Below, piece by piece: positions 17,821 through 25,800 of a stretch of DNA of 64,000 bases. Position 1 is the stretch's first letter; each line of letters starts with the position of its first letter. Source of the stretch: Breznakia pachnodae. GTDB taxonomy: Bacteria > Bacillota_I > Bacilli_A > Erysipelotrichales > Erysipelotrichaceae. The DNA is taken from the NCBI RefSeq assembly GCF_030814225.1, contig NZ_JAUSUR010000001.1, forward strand, positions 62,001-126,000, given 5' to 3'. The notes below the pieces were generated by a model. It did not search any database, was not told the origin of the DNA, and saw only the letters and a list, made by a program, of their open reading frames with translations. The translations under genes and the position numbers were made by a program.

Positions 17821-19562
17821 TACTCATCACCTCCCTGATATAGTTCTTGTTGGGAGTTAATATAAGCATACCAACCATCTTGCTTGATTAATTCATTGTG
17901 TGTTCCTCGTTCTTTTACCTTACCTTCATCTAATACAAGGATAAGATTTGCATGCTTGATCGCACTAAAACGGTGAGCCACAATAATCGTTGTCTTGTTT
18001 TCACGATTCACTCTTAAAGCTTCTAAAATTCGCTCTTCTGTCTTTGCATCAACGGCAGATAAAGAATCATCTAGAATCAACACTTCTGGATTCAACAATA
18101 ACGCTCTAGCAATTGCTATACGTTGCTTTTGTCCTCCAGACAATGAAACTCCACGTTCTCCAACTACAGTTTCATAACCTTGGGCAAATCCTTCGATATC
18201 TTCGTGTACAGACGCCATCTTTGCTGCCGCAATTACTTCATCCATACTTGCTTCCATACATCCAAAACGAATGTTGTCAGCTACCGTTGCTGAAAACAAG
18301 AACTGATCTTGAGGTACATATCCAAACGCTTTATGATATTTGTCTACATCATATTTATAGATTTCACTATCACCAAAACGAATCGTTCCTTTATAGTGAT
18401 CATATTCACGTAACATCAGCTTTACTAGCGTTGTTTTACCTGAACCTGTTTTACCTGCAATACCAAGCGTCTGACGCTGTTTTAACTCAAATTTAATATC
18501 TTCCAGTACTGGTACATCTTTTTGTCCATACGCAAACGAATGAACATCAAAAAAGATATCTCCTGTAGGAACCTTATCAATCGGGTTATCAATATTTTGA
18601 ATATCCGATTTTATACTTAATAACTCCTCAATTCTTTCATAAGATACATTTCCTCTTTCAATGTTGTTGTAAAGAAATCCAAACGCCAACATTGGCCAAA
18701 TCAACATATTCATATAATTTACCATTGCTACAAGATTTCCAAGGGTTACATCACCACTTTGAATCATTCCTGCACCAAAGATAAATAACAACACATAACA
18801 GGCAATGATAATGATTTCAATCATTGGATCAAACGCTGCATCATACATTACTGTACGCATATTCTTTTTATAAACATCGTTTGTTTCTTCACGAAAGCTT
18901 TCAATCTCTTCTTGTTCCTGTCCAAATGTTTTTGTCACTTTAATCCCCGATACACTTTCATGTGTACGGTTGTTCATACTTGAAAAAGCTTGTTGTGCTG
19001 CAGTAAACGTTGTATGAAGACGTTTCCCTATCACTTGTGAGCCAATAATCATAAATGGCATTGGAATAAGTGTGATAAGTGTCAGCTTTAAATCAACAAA
19101 TACAATCATGGCAAATAATACCGAACTACCTGTAATCAATGCATCTGCTAACTGCAAGACTCCTAAACCTGCAAGTCGCTGGATTGATCGAAGATCATTT
19201 GTCGCATGTGCCATTAAATCCCCTACACGATATCTCTGAAAGAAGTTTGACGACATCTTAGTGAAATGTTCAAAAAGACGAAAACGTAAAATCCTTTCTA
19301 ATCGGAAGGCTGAACCAAAAATACAAATACGCCACAAGTAGCGCATAAAGAACATAATTAATGCATTAACAACTAAAACCACTGCAGACACAATAACTGT
19401 TTCATAAGTTAATTCATTAAATTCTATTTGGTCGATAATTCCTCCTGTAATCATAGGAGGAAATAAGTTTAAAACCGCAATTACTGCAAGGGCGAAAATC
19501 CCTCCAAAATACGATTTCTTTTCCTGCTTAAAAAACCAGGAAAGCTTTTTAAATATCTGCAT
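17820..19562 (-). CDS. ABC exporter half-transporter with degenerate ATP site (BmrC/YheI-like)
   Basis: This 580-residue half-transporter has a membrane domain (about 15-300) followed by a nucleotide-binding domain with Walker A GKTGSGKTT and a normal LSGGQKQR signature. The Walker B reads VLILDDSLSAVD, with Asp in place of the catalytic Glu, marking the non-hydrolytic site of an asymmetric exporter. I start it at the ATG at 19562, 5 nt after AGGAGGG, not at the TTG-type start 18 nt upstream. A long structured leader precedes it. Confidence 0.93.
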   Translation of the reverse strand: MQIFKKLSWFFKQEKKSYFGGIFALAVIAVLNLFPPMITGGIIDQIEFNELTYETVIVSAVVLVVNALIMFFMRYLWRICIFGSAFRLERILRFRLFEHFTKMSSNFFQRYRVGDLMAHATNDLRSIQRLAGLGVLQLADALITGSSVLFAMIVFVDLKLTLITLIPMPFMIIGSQVIGKRLHTTFTAAQQAFSSMNNRTHESVSGIKVTKTFGQEQEEIESFREETNDVYKKNMRTVMYDAAFDPMIEIIIIACYVLLFIFGAGMIQSGDVTLGNLVAMVNYMNMLIWPMLAFGFLYNNIERGNVSYERIEELLSIKSDIQNIDNPIDKVPTGDIFFDVHSFAYGQKDVPVLEDIKFELKQRQTLGIAGKTGSGKTTLVKLMLREYDHYKGTIRFGDSEIYKYDVDKYHKAFGYVPQDQFLFSATVADNIRFGCMEASMDEVIAAAKMASVHEDIEGFAQGYETVVGERGVSLSGGQKQRIAIARALLLNPEVLILDDSLSAVDAKTEERILEALRVNRENKTTIIVAHRFSAIKHANLILVLDEGKVKERGTHNELIKQDGWYAYINSQQELYQGGDE

Positions 19563-19849
19563 ACTTCCCTCCTTTAACACTGATATTCAAATATTTTCAG
19601 TGTTGCAATCATACTTCTTATAGCGATCCTTTATGCAAATAACGAATTTACAATAATTGTTGGAATCTGCATTCCAACAATACACTTACATATGATTGTA
19701 ATTGAACTGTACCAATCTTCTTTGTTCTGTATTTGATAACTACCATTATATCCAGCAGCTACACCCTAATAGTACATATCATTCTTAGTAAAAGATAAAT
19801 TAGTCAGTTCCCTTGTTTTTTCATTCAAGGTGAGTACCACTAGATTATA
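19563..19849 (-). promoter_or_regulatory. long structured 5' leader of the ABC exporter operon
   Basis: A TATAAT (-10) on the minus strand at 19844-19849 has no matching -35 at standard spacing. Downstream are three hairpins: CCTTG/CAAGG (19811-19830), an 11-bp perfect stem ATTGTTGGAAT/ATTCCAACAAT with a CTGC/GCAG loop (19656-19681), and AACACTGA/TCAGTGTT (19576-19604) ending 6 nt before the AGGAGGG. A 32-codon ORF (19648-19746) overlaps the second hairpin. None is followed by a T-run. The arrangement resembles leaders in which ribosome stalling controls transporter expression, but that is inference. Confidence 0.5.
19648..19746 (-). CDS. possible 32-residue leader peptide upstream of the ABC exporter
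   Basis: An ATG at 19746 opens a 32-codon frame rich in hydrophobic and basic residues (begins MVVIKYRTKK, ends FQQLL). Its last eleven codons form most of the 11-bp hairpin, so a translating ribosome would melt that hairpin. The preceding bases contain only a weak GGA. It could equally be a chance ORF. Confidence 0.3.
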   Translation of the reverse strand: MVVIKYRTKKIGTVQLQSYVSVLLECRFQQLL

Positions 19850-19943
19850 CCTCACAAAGAGATAGAAGAAAATAGTCAAATATCATAATTCTTATTAAAT
19901 TACTAGTAATTAATGCTTTTTATTTAGTTTTCAGATATTTTCA

Positions 19944-19986
19944 TAAGAAAACGAAGTCATTGTACTATCGTACGTTTTGACTTCGT
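19944..19986 (-). terminator. terminator after the glycosyltransferase gene
   Basis: ACGAAGTCA/TGACTTCGT (19951-19986) with an 18-nt loop that itself contains GTAC repeats, followed on the minus strand by TTTTC. The stretch between here and 19850 holds no gene that I can recognise. Confidence 0.7.
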
Positions 19987-20004
19987 CATTCAATATTCAT
20001 ATTT

Positions 20005-20706
20005 TTAGAAAAATACAAACTGACTTGCTGTATTATATTCTTCTTGAGTAATCATTTCCAATTCCAGCATTGAATTTAGCACTTGCATCTGACGCTCTTT
20101 GGTTTGCTCATTCTTGTTACTTAACGCATAAACCGAAGGTGCCTGTGGTAAACCAGCCAATACACTTGCTTCACTAACGCTTAGTTCAGCTGGTGTCTTT
20201 TGAAAATACCCCATCGCTGCATCATAGATTCCATAATGCCCATCTCCATAATAAGCAACGTTCAGATATAACTCTAAAATCTTTTCCTTATCATATTTAT
20301 CTTCAAGTTCTTTCGCTACAAATGCTTCAGCAATCTTCTTTGTTCCACCGTTGTCATCCATAAAATACATATTCTTTGCAAGTTGTTGAGTAAGTGTACT
20401 CCCACCTTGCACCCCTTGATTAGATAGCGTTACAACAATTCCTCGAACAAGTGCATAATAATCAACACCATTATGATCATAAAAACGACGGTCCTCAATT
20501 GCGACAATCGCATCTTTCATATCTGAAGATATATCGTTTATTGGTGTATAATGCTCAATATTCTCTATTTCGCTTACTTTCTCTTCAACACTTACTTTAT
20601 CAACTTCACTTTTATAATCTAGATACCCAATACCTGCAACAATACAGATAAGTAAAAAAGCAAGTACAATAAGAATCAAGAGAATTCTTTTTATAATTTT
20701 AAACAT
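20005..20706 (-). CDS. mtgA: monofunctional peptidoglycan glycosyltransferase (GT51)
   Basis: This 233-residue protein is an N-terminal membrane anchor (about 7-28) plus a GT51 domain. Motif 1 is AIEDRRFYDHNG with catalytic Glu71, motif 2 is GGSTLTQQLAKN (101-112), and motif 3 is KELEDKYDKEKILELYLN. It polymerises lipid II into glycan strands outside the membrane and lacks a transpeptidase domain. The ATG at 20706 has no Shine-Dalgarno; TGCTATAAT ends 6 nt upstream. A TTG at 20739, 3 nt after the kinase stop, is an alternative start that would couple it to the two-component operon. Confidence 0.9.
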   Translation of the reverse strand: MFKIIKRILLILIVLAFLLICIVAGIGYLDYKSEVDKVSVEEKVSEIENIEHYTPINDISSDMKDAIVAIEDRRFYDHNGVDYYALVRGIVVTLSNQGVQGGSTLTQQLAKNMYFMDDNGGTKKIAEAFVAKELEDKYDKEKILELYLNVAYYGDGHYGIYDAAMGYFQKTPAELSVSEASVLAGLPQAPSVYALSNKNEQTKERQMQVLNSMLELEMITQEEYNTASQFVFF

Positions 20707-20742
20707 ATATAAATTATAGCATATCAAAATTAATTTCAATAC

Positions 20743-21630
20743 CTATTTCGGTATCGTAACAACAATCTCTGTTCCGATAGTTTCTTTACTTTGAATTTCA
20801 ATCGTTCCATTATGATTACTTACAATATCTTTTGCGATTGCAAGACCCAATCCAGAGCCTTCTATCTCACTGTTACGAGCTTTATCAACACGATAAAAGC
20901 GTTCAAACACGTGTACTAATTCATCTTCTGGAATCCCAATTCCTGTATCTTTTACAAGAATTACTACAGAATGGTTATTCTCTGCTAATGATAAAGTAAC
21001 ATTACCATTTTCCTTGGTATACTTTACTGCATTATCAAGCAGAATCAATAGTAACTGTTTCATTTGGCTTTCAATTGCATTTATCTGGATTACATCAGTA
21101 TCTATTAATTTTATATTAATCTTCTTTTGTTTCGCAACCAGTGAGTACTGCGACACAACTTGTCGTACCTGATCATTTAGCTGAAATTCTTTTTTATCTA
21201 ACTTCAGTTTATGTTCATCACTTCGTGATAACCAAAGTAAATCTTCAGTTAATCTGCTCATACGCTCTGTTTCTGCATATATATTCTCTAACCATCGCAT
21301 CTGTGATTCTACACTTTCTTCAGGATTATCCATAACAATCTCTAAACTAGTTTTTATAACCGCAAGTGGGGTTCTTAGTTCATGAGAAGCACTGGAAGTA
21401 AAGTCCAGTTGCTTTTGCCAACTTTCTTCAATTGGTGCAATTGCTCGCTTAGCAATTACATTACTGGCAATATACACAACAACGATACTTATAACTCCTG
21501 TAATTAACCAACGACTTAAGGTTACTTCACTTCGTTGTCCTAACAGTAGAATTAACATAAGCAACAAAAGAACTACAGATATAACAAGTACATTAAATCT
21601 AACAAAGTGCTTCTTCAATTTAATCTTCAT
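20743..21630 (-). CDS. sensor histidine kinase with very short extracellular loop
   Basis: This 295-residue kinase has two membrane helices (about 11-31 and 41-60) joined by a loop of only about 10 residues, so it has no room for an external sensing domain. The HisKA domain carries His83 in FTSSASHELRTPLAVI, and the ATPase domain has N-box LLDNAVKYT, DTGIGIPEDE and GSGLGLAI. The start overlaps the response-regulator gene by 11 nt. Sensing inside the membrane or through the adjacent transporter is a reasonable inference, as for envelope-stress kinases of Bacillota. Confidence 0.93.
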   Translation of the reverse strand: MKIKLKKHFVRFNVLVISVVLLLLMLILLLGQRSEVTLSRWLITGVISIVVVYIASNVIAKRAIAPIEESWQKQLDFTSSASHELRTPLAVIKTSLEIVMDNPEESVESQMRWLENIYAETERMSRLTEDLLWLSRSDEHKLKLDKKEFQLNDQVRQVVSQYSLVAKQKKINIKLIDTDVIQINAIESQMKQLLLILLDNAVKYTKENGNVTLSLAENNHSVVILVKDTGIGIPEDELVHVFERFYRVDKARNSEIEGSGLGLAIAKDIVSNHNGTIEIQSKETIGTEIVVTIPK

Positions 21631-22312
21631 AGGAAACCTCCAATAGTGTATAGCCTACACCACGTATTGTCTTAATTTCAATTCCTGCTTTATCCATATC
21701 AATCTTTTTCCTAAGATAATGAATATACAGTTCAACTATTCCAATTTCCACATCCTTTTCAAATCCCCATATTTTATCAAGAATTTGTTCTTTACTTAAT
21801 ACCTGATTTTTATTAGTAATTAGATATTCTAAGAGTTGGGTTTCCTGTAAAGTTAAACGTTCTGCATATCCCATACTATAACTGTACTCACAACGTCTTA
21901 CATCAAGTACAATATTTCCTATCTTAATTAGTTGATGTTCAACAATCTCAGTAGTTACTCTACGACTTAATGCACGAATACGAGCCAACAACTCATTTTT
22001 CGAAAATGGTTTAATCAGATAATCATCCGCTCCACCATCTAAACCCATCACTCGATCTTCAATTGTATCTTTTGCAGTCAGAAAGATAATATAGGAATGA
22101 ATCTTATTATCTCTAATTGATTTCAAAATATCAATGCCATCCTGTTTTGGTAACATCCAGTCTAAAACAATTACATCATAAATTCCACTTAATGCTTTAC
22201 TCTCACCAACTTCTCCATCATAGGCACTATCTACAACATAATTCTCTTTTTCCAATATATATACGAGTGCATCATGCAAACGTCTTTCATCTTCTACTAA
22301 TAGTATACGCAT
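21620..22312 (-). CDS. OmpR/PhoB-family response regulator
   Basis: This 230-residue protein has a receiver domain with the phospho-acceptor Asp51 (VIVLDWMLPKQDG), acidic residues E7/D8, Thr79 and Lys101, then a winged-helix DNA-binding domain ending in IKTIRGVGYTL. It heads the two-component operon and is divergent from a MacB-type transporter whose promoter bears an 11-bp direct repeat suited to an OmpR-type dimer. It probably activates that transporter. Confidence 0.95.
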   Translation of the reverse strand: MRILLVEDERRLHDALVYILEKENYVVDSAYDGEVGESKALSGIYDVIVLDWMLPKQDGIDILKSIRDNKIHSYIIFLTAKDTIEDRVMGLDGGADDYLIKPFSKNELLARIRALSRRVTTEIVEHQLIKIGNIVLDVRRCEYSYSMGYAERLTLQETQLLEYLITNKNQVLSKEQILDKIWGFEKDVEIGIVELYIHYLRKKIDMDKAGIEIKTIRGVGYTLLEVSYED

Positions 22313-22360
22313 AAGGTAATCCTCCTACTCAACATTATAATATAGATTTCTTTGAATTAA

Positions 22361-22405
22361 CTTTGAAATTTTTCAAAGGTAGTTCAAAGGTTGTTGCTGC
22401 ATAAT
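22361..22405 (+). promoter_or_regulatory. response-regulator box and promoter of the MacB-type transporter
   Basis: TTCAAAGGT occurs at 22372 and again at 22383, an 11-bp phase typical of OmpR-family binding sites. It overlaps the poor -35 region of a promoter with CATAAT at 22400-22405. A flanking CTTTGAAA/TTTCAAAG inverted repeat begins at 22361. A weak -35 covered by a direct repeat is the usual layout of an activated promoter. Confidence 0.55.
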
Positions 22406-22410
22406 CTGTT

Positions 22411-22428
22411 TGTAAGAAAAAACTTACA
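22411..22428 (+). repeat. small inverted repeat in the transporter 5' leader
   Basis: TGTAAG and CTTACA (22411-22416, 22423-22428) flank six A, about 14 nt before the GGAGG ribosome binding site. It may form a weak mRNA hairpin; function unknown. Confidence 0.4.
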
Positions 22429-22455
22429 GATTTATCACATTCGGAGGATATGAAA

Positions 22456-24753
22456 ATGTTAAAACTAACAAGTATAAGAAAAAGTTATAAGACGGGTGAT
22501 TTTATACAACATGCCTTGCATGATGTATCATTATCATTTTCTAAAAATGAATTTGTTGCAGTTCTAGGAGAAAGTGGTTCAGGAAAAACAACATTACTAA
22601 ATATCATTGGAGGTCTGAATCGTTATGATGATGGAGACTTAATTATCAATAATAAGAGTACAAAGAAATTCAAAGATAAGGATTGGGATGCTTATCGTAA
22701 TAACTGTATTGGATTTGTGTTTCAGAACTACAACCTGATCCCCCACATTTCAGTTCTTTCCAACATTGAAATGGGAATGACATTAAGTGGTGTATCACCG
22801 TCAATTCGCAAACAAAGAGCACTAGATGCATTAGAACAAGTTGGATTAAAGAAACACGCACATAAAAAACCAAATCAGCTCTCAGGTGGTCAGATGCAAC
22901 GAGTTACAATTGCCAGAGCACTAGCCAATGATCCAGATATCATTCTTGCTGATGAACCTACTGGTGCACTTGATAGTGAAACCAGTGTTCAAATTATGGA
23001 GCTGATTCAACAAATCGCAAAAGATAAGCTAGTAATTATGGTTACTCATAATCCACAATTGGCAACTACATATGCAAATCGAATCATTCATTTGAAAGAT
23101 GGAAATGTGATAAAAGACTCTGGAAGTAAGAGCCAAAGTGAATCTAGTAAAACTACACTAGAAATTAAGAAAACAGCTATGAGTTACTTGAGCGCTTTAA
23201 AACTTTCATTCCATAATTTATGCACAAAGAAAGGACGGACGTTCCTTACTTCTTTTGCTTCAAGTATTGGGATTATTGGAATTGCATTGATTCTTGCACT
23301 CTCAAATGGATTTCAAAGGGAAATAGAAGTATTTGAAAAAGATTCTCTTTCACAAATGCCAATTACAATCACTAGCCAGGCAATGCAGTTGGATTTTTCA
23401 TCTCTTGGTGGAAGTGAAAATGACAATGAAACTTACCCAGAAAATGAACGTATTATTGCATCACAGAATAGTCATGAGTCGATGTTTCATACCAACAACA
23501 TTACTTCAGAATATTTAGAGTATATTGAAAACATTAATCAGAAAGATTTAAATGCAATCTCTTATCAATATTCAGCAGTATTTAATATTTTAGTAAAAAC
23601 TACTGATAACACAATTGAAAAAGTTGATAATACTCAACGTCACGGAACATGGGATGTCTTACCAAATTCTATAAATGATACAAATATAATTGAGGACACT
23701 TATGATGTATTAAGTGGAACAATAAAAGAAGATGAACCAGGAATCATTGTAGTTGTAGGTTCATCAAATGATCTCTCAGACATTACTTTACAGCAGTTAG
23801 GAATCCATAGTGAAGAAGGAGCCTCTTATACCTTTGATGATATCTTAAACAGTGAACTTAAACTAATTACAAATGATAATTATTATATTGAATACAATGG
23901 TAACTTTGTTCCTGATAATCAGTTAGAATCCTTATTTAATAATCAAAACTCTATTTCTTTACCAGTACAGGCGATTATCCGTGCAAAAGAAGGAAAAGAA
24001 TTATTAAGTAGCAGTAATTCAATTTATTATACAGAAGCAGTAAGTACATTATTGATTGAAACAAATAAAGATTCTAAGATTGTGATAGCTCAAAAAGAAA
24101 GCAGCTATAATGTATTAACAGGAGAAATCTTTAATGAAAATAGCAGCAGTACAAAAGATGATGTAATTGGATATCTGGGAGGAGATGCAACTCCAAGTTC
24201 TATTTCCATCTATCCTAAAGACTTCGATTCAAAAACTCGTGTTACTGAGTATTTGGACGCTTATAATGAAGGAAAAGAAACTGTTGATCAAATCGTTTAT
24301 ACTGATATGGCGGCATTAATTACTTCTCTGTCTGGAGATATCATGAATGCCATTACTTACGTATTAATCGCTTTCTCTGCAATTTCCTTGATTGTATCAA
24401 GTTTTATGATTGGTATCATCATTTATATCTCAGTGTTAGAGCGAACAAAAGAAATTGGAATCTTACGTGCATTAGGTGCAAGAAAAAAAGACATTCGTCG
24501 TGTCTTCAATGCGGAAACATTAATTGTAGGATTATTCTCAGGATGTTTAGGTATTGGTATTACCCAACTACTCATCCTGCCAATCAATATGATTATTGAA
24601 CGTGTGTCTGGATTAGGTAATGTAGCTAACCTCCATCCGTTACACGCACTTATTTTAGTAATGATATCATTAGTGCTAACTGTCATTGGTGGGTATATCC
24701 CTTCTCGTATGGCAGCTAAGAAAGACCCAGTAGACGCATTGCGTAGCGAATAG
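22456..24753 (+). CDS. MacB-type ABC transporter: fused ATPase and FtsX-like permease
   Basis: This 765-residue fusion has an N-terminal LolD-like ATPase (about 1-225; Walker A GESGSGKTT, signature LSGGQMQRV, Walker B DIILADEPTGALD). A first membrane helix (about 265-282), a long extracytoplasmic MacB_PCD-like domain (about 285-620) and three C-terminal helices with FtsX sequence (LERTKEIGILRALGARKKDIRRVF) follow. Such mechanotransmitters export or detach peptides and antibiotics from the membrane. I chose the second of two ATGs (22456) since GGAGG ends 8 nt before it. The divergent two-component system suggests induction by envelope-active compounds. Confidence 0.93.
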   Translation: MLKLTSIRKSYKTGDFIQHALHDVSLSFSKNEFVAVLGESGSGKTTLLNIIGGLNRYDDGDLIINNKSTKKFKDKDWDAYRNNCIGFVFQNYNLIPHISVLSNIEMGMTLSGVSPSIRKQRALDALEQVGLKKHAHKKPNQLSGGQMQRVTIARALANDPDIILADEPTGALDSETSVQIMELIQQIAKDKLVIMVTHNPQLATTYANRIIHLKDGNVIKDSGSKSQSESSKTTLEIKKTAMSYLSALKLSFHNLCTKKGRTFLTSFASSIGIIGIALILALSNGFQREIEVFEKDSLSQMPITITSQAMQLDFSSLGGSENDNETYPENERIIASQNSHESMFHTNNITSEYLEYIENINQKDLNAISYQYSAVFNILVKTTDNTIEKVDNTQRHGTWDVLPNSINDTNIIEDTYDVLSGTIKEDEPGIIVVVGSSNDLSDITLQQLGIHSEEGASYTFDDILNSELKLITNDNYYIEYNGNFVPDNQLESLFNNQNSISLPVQAIIRAKEGKELLSSSNSIYYTEAVSTLLIETNKDSKIVIAQKESSYNVLTGEIFNENSSSTKDDVIGYLGGDATPSSISIYPKDFDSKTRVTEYLDAYNEGKETVDQIVYTDMAALITSLSGDIMNAITYVLIAFSAISLIVSSFMIGIIIYISVLERTKEIGILRALGARKKDIRRVFNAETLIVGLFSGCLGIGITQLLILPINMIIERVSGLGNVANLHPLHALILVMISLVLTVIGGYIPSRMAAKKDPVDALRSE

Positions 24754-24756
24754 AAA

Positions 24757-24790
24757 AAAACAACTGTACAATTTTGTATAGTTGTTTTCT
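24757..24790 (+). terminator. terminator of the MacB-type transporter
   Basis: AACAACTGTACA (24759-24770) pairs with TGTATAGTTGTT (24775-24786), 12 bp with one G-U pair and a 4-nt loop, followed by TTCTTTT. Confidence 0.8.
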
Positions 24791-24797
24791 TTTGACA

Positions 24798-24822
24798 TAA
24801 TAAAACACAGCTCAGCTGTGTT
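24798..24822 (-). terminator. terminator of the YneF-like gene
   Basis: AACACAG/CTGTGTT (24804-24822) followed on the minus strand by TTATT immediately after the stop codon. Confidence 0.65.
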
Positions 24823-24823
24823 A

Positions 24824-25039
24824 TTATCTATTCGCATTCACAGATTTCATAATTTGTCTAATTTGAGCTTCGGAAGGTTTTCTTCCCATCTGTAGAAACA
24901 TAGCTCGAATCATCTTTTCATTAATTGGTGGATTCTCTCTCAATTCCTTTTCAAATTTTCTTTTGGTGAAATAGAAACCTAAAAATCCTCCAATTGCTAA
25001 ACCTGCGATCAAACTACCCAATGAATACCAAAAATCCAT
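24824..25039 (-). CDS. UPF0154 (YneF-family) small membrane protein
   Basis: This 71-residue protein has one N-terminal membrane helix with a glycine-rich face (SLIAGLAIGGFLGFYFTKRKFEKEL) and the conserved tail NPPINEKMIRAMFLQMGRKPSEAQIRQIMKS. That tail is diagnostic of the Bacillota YneF family, whose function is not known. It has an AGGAGGC ribosome binding site and stands alone. Confidence 0.93.
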   Translation of the reverse strand: MDFWYSLGSLIAGLAIGGFLGFYFTKRKFEKELRENPPINEKMIRAMFLQMGRKPSEAQIRQIMKSVNANR

Positions 25040-25120
25040 AGTTATGCCTCCTAAGTCACTAATAATATTATACTCATAAATAAATCAATTTACAACTTTT
25101 TTAAGTGTTCAAACCACATT

Positions 25121-25699
25121 TTATTCATCTTTTGCAAGATTCATATGTCTTTTCACAATTAATCCAATATATTGTGCTGCTAATTCCGGATCATCATTGC
25201 ACACAACATACTTATAATCTTTAATTAATTTCATTTCTTTTTCGGCTTTTGCCAAACGTTCTTGAATCACTTCCTCAGCTTCACTTTTGCGTCCACGAAT
25301 GCGATTCTCTAATTCATCCATTGTTGGTGGAATCATAAAAATTGTAATTGCGTCAGGAACTTTTTCACTTACCTGTTGAGCTCCTTGTACTTCAATCTCC
25401 AGTAAAACATTTTTCCCTTCATTTCGAAGTCGTTCCACCTGACATAACGGGGTTCCATAATAATTACCAACAAACTCTGCCCATTCTAGAAGTTCTCCAT
25501 TTTCAATGGCTTTTTCAAACGCTTCTTTACTGACAAATAAATAGTCTACTCCGTCCACTTCGTTTTCACGTGGTTTTCTTGTTGTCATCGAAATCGAATA
25601 AGTTAAGTTCAAAGAATTATCTTTCATAAAGAAATCACGAACTGTCCCCTTACCAACACCACTAGGACCACTAATAATAATTAATAAACCTTTTTTCAT
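25121..25699 (-). CDS. gmk: guanylate kinase
   Basis: This 192-residue enzyme phosphorylates GMP to GDP with ATP. It shows the P-loop GPSGVGKGT (11-19), the GMP-binding region SISMTTRKPRENEVDGVDYLFVSKEAFE, and EWAEFVGNYYGTP. The ribosome binding site is GGGGGTC before the ATG. Often gmk is followed by rpoZ; here it is followed by yneF in the same direction, with about 80 nt between. Confidence 0.97.
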   Translation of the reverse strand: MKKGLLIIISGPSGVGKGTVRDFFMKDNSLNLTYSISMTTRKPRENEVDGVDYLFVSKEAFEKAIENGELLEWAEFVGNYYGTPLCQVERLRNEGKNVLLEIEVQGAQQVSEKVPDAITIFMIPPTMDELENRIRGRKSEAEEVIQERLAKAEKEMKLIKDYKYVVCNDDPELAAQYIGLIVKRHMNLAKDE

Positions 25700-25770
25700 A
25701 AGACCCCCATTTATAATAGAATTATTATATCATTGAATAAATTAGAAGTGAACAGCAATTGTTCAATATA

Positions 25771-25779
25771 TGCTATAAT
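25771..25779 (+). promoter_or_regulatory. extended -10 promoter element of rqcH
   Basis: TGCTATAAT (25771-25779) with no clear -35; AGAGG ribosome binding site and ATG at 25801 follow at normal spacing. The same TGCTATAAT element recurs before mtgA, lepB and cca in this window. Confidence 0.6.
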
Positions 25780-25800
25780 ATCTAAAGAAAAGAGGTATTT

